Shown here one piece after another: positions 61,699 through 64,000 of a DNA stretch of 64,000 nt. The position numbers were made by a program, and so were the translations under genes. Within the stretch, counting starts at the first letter, position 1. Every line of letters begins with the position of its first letter. The notes beneath the pieces were generated by a model, which saw only the letters and a list, made by a program, of their open reading frames with translations, was not told where the DNA came from and searched no databases. Origin of the DNA: Sphingobium sp. AS12 (lineage in GTDB: Bacteria > Pseudomonadota > Alphaproteobacteria > Sphingomonadales > Sphingomonadaceae); NCBI RefSeq assembly GCF_019097845.1, contig NZ_JAHRGM010000018.1, forward strand, positions 1-64,000, written 5' to 3'.

Positions 61699-64000
61699 AT
61701 GCGTCGCCTTGTTCGCGCCCTGTCCGCTCTTCCCTTGCTACTTGGCTCCACGCAGGCCTTTGCCCTGGAATCAAGTTTCCACACCTATGATGGCTTTGCC
61801 GAAACGGTCGATGCGTTTCGGCTGGTTTCGATGATCTTTGGCGACCCGCGCTATGAAACGCTCGTCCTGATCTGCGCGGTCGTAGGTTTAGCGCTGGGCG
61901 TCGTGCTGGCCTCCATTCGTGGCCAGGGTATGGGCCTTGTCGGGTTCGGCTTCCAGATGCTGATGGGTGTTGGCCTCTTTGTCGGGCTGATCGCCACGAC
62001 CGGTACCGTCCACGTCTATGACCGGGTGCGCAATGCCTATCAGGCAGTCGGCGACGTGCCCAACCTGATCGTCCTGGTCGCAGGCGTCACCAATTTGATG
62101 GAACGGGCGCTCGCCGAAACCATCGATGACAATAGTCTTGATCCTAATGCCAAGCTGGAATTTGGTGCAGGCGGTCATTCCTTCGACCTGTTCTTGAACG
62201 CAGTGTCACCGCGCGGGCCGATGACCGACAGTTTTCTCGATGCCACGATCAAGGATTATGTCCGGCAATGCTATCCGGTGGCTCGCATATCGCCTGCCTA
62301 CGGCGTGGATGACGACCAGCTGTTCCGCGGCACGACCGACCTTCCCGCTGCCTTCGCCGCCATGGCGGGACCAGCGACGTTCAGCACAGTGTTCACATCG
62401 GCCGACAAGGGCGGCACGACCATGTCCTGCCAAGAGAGCTGGGATCATATTCAGTCGCGTCTCGATGACTCGACGCTGTTCGAGGATTATTCCCGCCAAG
62501 TGTGCCAGAGCACGGGCTATGATGTGGCAGACGCCAGTCAGCTCACCCGCTGCCGCACCCGGCTTGGGCAAATGGGCGAGGTGATGATGGGGACGCCGCT
62601 CACGCTCCAGGCGTTCATGAGTGACATATTGCTGGGCAACAGCGTGGGCGAGGTACTGTTTGAGGATAGTCCAGCGACGGCCGCGCGGGTCATGGCGAAC
62701 CGGGCAGTCATCTCAAGCGGGCTTTCGACCATGTCGGTCGCCAATCAGTGGATGCCAACCATTCGTGCGACCGTGTTTGGCATCATGCTCTTCATGATGC
62801 CGATCGCGCTGCTGTTCATCCTGACCCCCATCAACCTTCGGGTAGCCAGTTTTGCGCTCGGGCTATTCGTGTTCGTTGCGATGTGGGGCGTGATCGATGC
62901 GGGCATTTATCAGCTCACCCTGGGCCGGGCGATGGGGGTGCTGGCCGAAATGCGGTCCAACCATGTGGCAGTCAATGCATGGATGCTCGCCCCCTCTTCG
63001 GCGATGAAGGCGCTGGCGATATTCGGGACGTTTCGCACGGCCGCCGCTGGCCTTGCAGGCGCATTCGTGTTCACGGTGTTCCGCTTCTCAGGCAATGTCT
63101 TCTCTTCCTTCACCGGTGGCGCGCTGCAGGCACAGGGCCAGGGTAGCGCGGCGGCCGCACCCCTGATGACGCGGGAGGGGTTCGCCTCGGCGCTGGAATC
63201 GCAAGCGTCGGCTAGCGGGACGATGACAAGGCGCGGGACAGCATCGAGCTTCGGGGACTTTGGTGAGCGCTCAACCTTTGGCGGCAACCGCGCCTTTGGT
63301 TCAGCGGGCAGCGTGATCGGTGAACATGGCAGCGGGCTCGCCGGAAACAGCGCGATGGCGCTGGGCGGCATTGATGCGGCGCGAGAGTTGGGCGGGCTGT
63401 CGCCAGCGCTTTTAGGGCGCGATCTTTCTGATCCCGCGATCACGCAGGCGGTGCGCGCCAGTGCCACGACCGGCGCTATTCATGACTTTGCCCAGAAGGA
63501 TGCGTTGCGGGCGCTTGGCACCAGCTATTTTGGCGAAGGGCAATCGGGTGAGCGGGCGTTTGCGGCGTTCGCCCAGAATATGGTGCAGTGGAAGGCCTTC
63601 GGCGACAATCGCGCCTATGACATGATGTTGTCTGGCACCCAGCGCCATTTTGAGCGCAACGGTTATGATGCGAAGGACGCAGCGCTCAAAGCTTCGACCC
63701 TGATCGGGCAGGCTGCTGCTGATCCGACTTTCGCCAAGCTCAGCGCCAATGCTTTCGATCAGGAGCAGATGTTGCGCAATGACCTGACCGCAGCGCAGAT
63801 GACGGTCGGCGCGATGGAAGGTCGCCGTGACTATGCCGGGGACCATGTCACCCAGGTGGAGCGTGGCAATGTGGCAACCGAGCAGGGCTGGCGGACGGGC
63901 AGCAATGCCGGGCAACGAGAAGCAGCCTCCATGCTCGGCCTGTCGATCGACGAAACCGGGCGGCGTGTATCCTTCATCAACGCGCTGTCTGGAGAAGCAC
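61699..64000 (+). CDS. traG: TraG conjugation protein (partial, cut by window end)
   Basis: 767 codons are visible without stop. Signal peptide (about 1-23), several membrane helices (about 55-110 and 355-420: FGIMLFMMPIALLFILTPI, FALGLFVFVAMWGVIDAG), Cys-containing periplasmic loops, and a long hydrophilic part with Ala/Gly-rich helices. It follows traH as in F, where TraG acts in pilus assembly, mating-pair stabilisation and entry exclusion. AGGAAAGG precedes the ATG at 61699. Confidence 0.85.
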   Translation, partial: MRRLVRALSALPLLLGSTQAFALESSFHTYDGFAETVDAFRLVSMIFGDPRYETLVLICAVVGLALGVVLASIRGQGMGLVGFGFQMLMGVGLFVGLIATTGTVHVYDRVRNAYQAVGDVPNLIVLVAGVTNLMERALAETIDDNSLDPNAKLEFGAGGHSFDLFLNAVSPRGPMTDSFLDATIKDYVRQCYPVARISPAYGVDDDQLFRGTTDLPAAFAAMAGPATFSTVFTSADKGGTTMSCQESWDHIQSRLDDSTLFEDYSRQVCQSTGYDVADASQLTRCRTRLGQMGEVMMGTPLTLQAFMSDILLGNSVGEVLFEDSPATAARVMANRAVISSGLSTMSVANQWMPTIRATVFGIMLFMMPIALLFILTPINLRVASFALGLFVFVAMWGVIDAGIYQLTLGRAMGVLAEMRSNHVAVNAWMLAPSSAMKALAIFGTFRTAAAGLAGAFVFTVFRFSGNVFSSFTGGALQAQGQGSAAAAPLMTREGFASALESQASASGTMTRRGTASSFGDFGERSTFGGNRAFGSAGSVIGEHGSGLAGNSAMALGGIDAARELGGLSPALLGRDLSDPAITQAVRASATTGAIHDFAQKDALRALGTSYFGEGQSGERAFAAFAQNMVQWKAFGDNRAYDMMLSGTQRHFERNGYDAKDAALKASTLIGQAAADPTFAKLSANAFDQEQMLRNDLTAAQMTVGAMEGRRDYAGDHVTQVERGNVATEQGWRTGSNAGQREAASMLGLSIDETGRRVSFINALSGEA

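Noticed and set aside
1..64000. CRISPR arrays, tRNA and rRNA genes, insertion sequences and integrases
   Set aside because: I looked for regularly spaced repeats, tRNA arms, rRNA cores and transposase or recombinase motifs, and saw none.

Overview
The window looks like accessory DNA from an alphaproteobacterium of the Sphingomonadaceae (Sphingobium/Sphingomonas type). The reasons are GC-rich coding, three perfect EcfG-type general-stress promoters (GGAAC-N16/17-CGTT), a lasso-peptide cluster of the kind that carries an isopeptidase and a TonB receptor, and a complete F-type conjugation operon. I see no rRNA, tRNA, CRISPR array, integrase or replication gene, so the sequence does not say whether this is a megaplasmid, a second replicon or an integrated element.

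Left part (1-22.5 kb) is a stress and housekeeping mosaic. It holds a minus-strand operon (SRPBCC protein, zinc alcohol dehydrogenase, SDR), small stress proteins (DUF3072, CsbD and an unnamed 70-residue protein, each behind its own EcfG-type promoter), a lipid kinase plus inositol-phosphatase pair, an Mfd-like helicase, a PAS-rich hybrid histidine kinase, a chemoreceptor-like protein, a deaminase, a Crp/Fnr regulator and a large HPII-type catalase. At 13.8-16.0 kb lies a decayed two-gene operon: a FAD/NAD(P)-binding protein with an in-frame amber codon, and a DUF1543 protein with an opal codon and a one-base deletion.

Middle part (22.6-29 kb) is a seven-gene, stop/start-overlapping operon: three or four glycosyltransferases, an acyl-CoA-dehydrogenase-like protein, a PIG-L deacetylase and a NodS-like methyltransferase. 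It has the logic of an amino-sugar glycoconjugate pathway with deacetylation and N-methylation, as in Nod factors, but without nodABC.

From 29 to 43.5 kb is a lasso-peptide locus. FecI-type sigma and FecR genes are followed by an AbiEi/AbiEii toxin-antitoxin pair that separates them from the STN-bearing TonB receptor and the lasso isopeptidase. Running towards these on the minus strand are the cyclase (C), the fused leader-binding protein/protease (B) and a 44-codon precursor gene (A, 41473-41607). The predicted core is 22 residues with a Gly1-Asp8 ring. An 11-bp hairpin separates A from B, and GntR and XRE regulators lie upstream.

From 43.5 kb to the right edge is an F-type type IV secretion operon in the order secreted protein-dsbC-small ORF-traA-traL-traE-traK-traB-traV-traC-two small membrane proteins-traW-traU-small ORF-traN-second TraN-like gene-trbC-S26 peptidase-traF-thioredoxin-like-traH-traG (cut by the window edge). 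It is preceded by a 54-bp perfect inverted repeat in the divergent promoter region.
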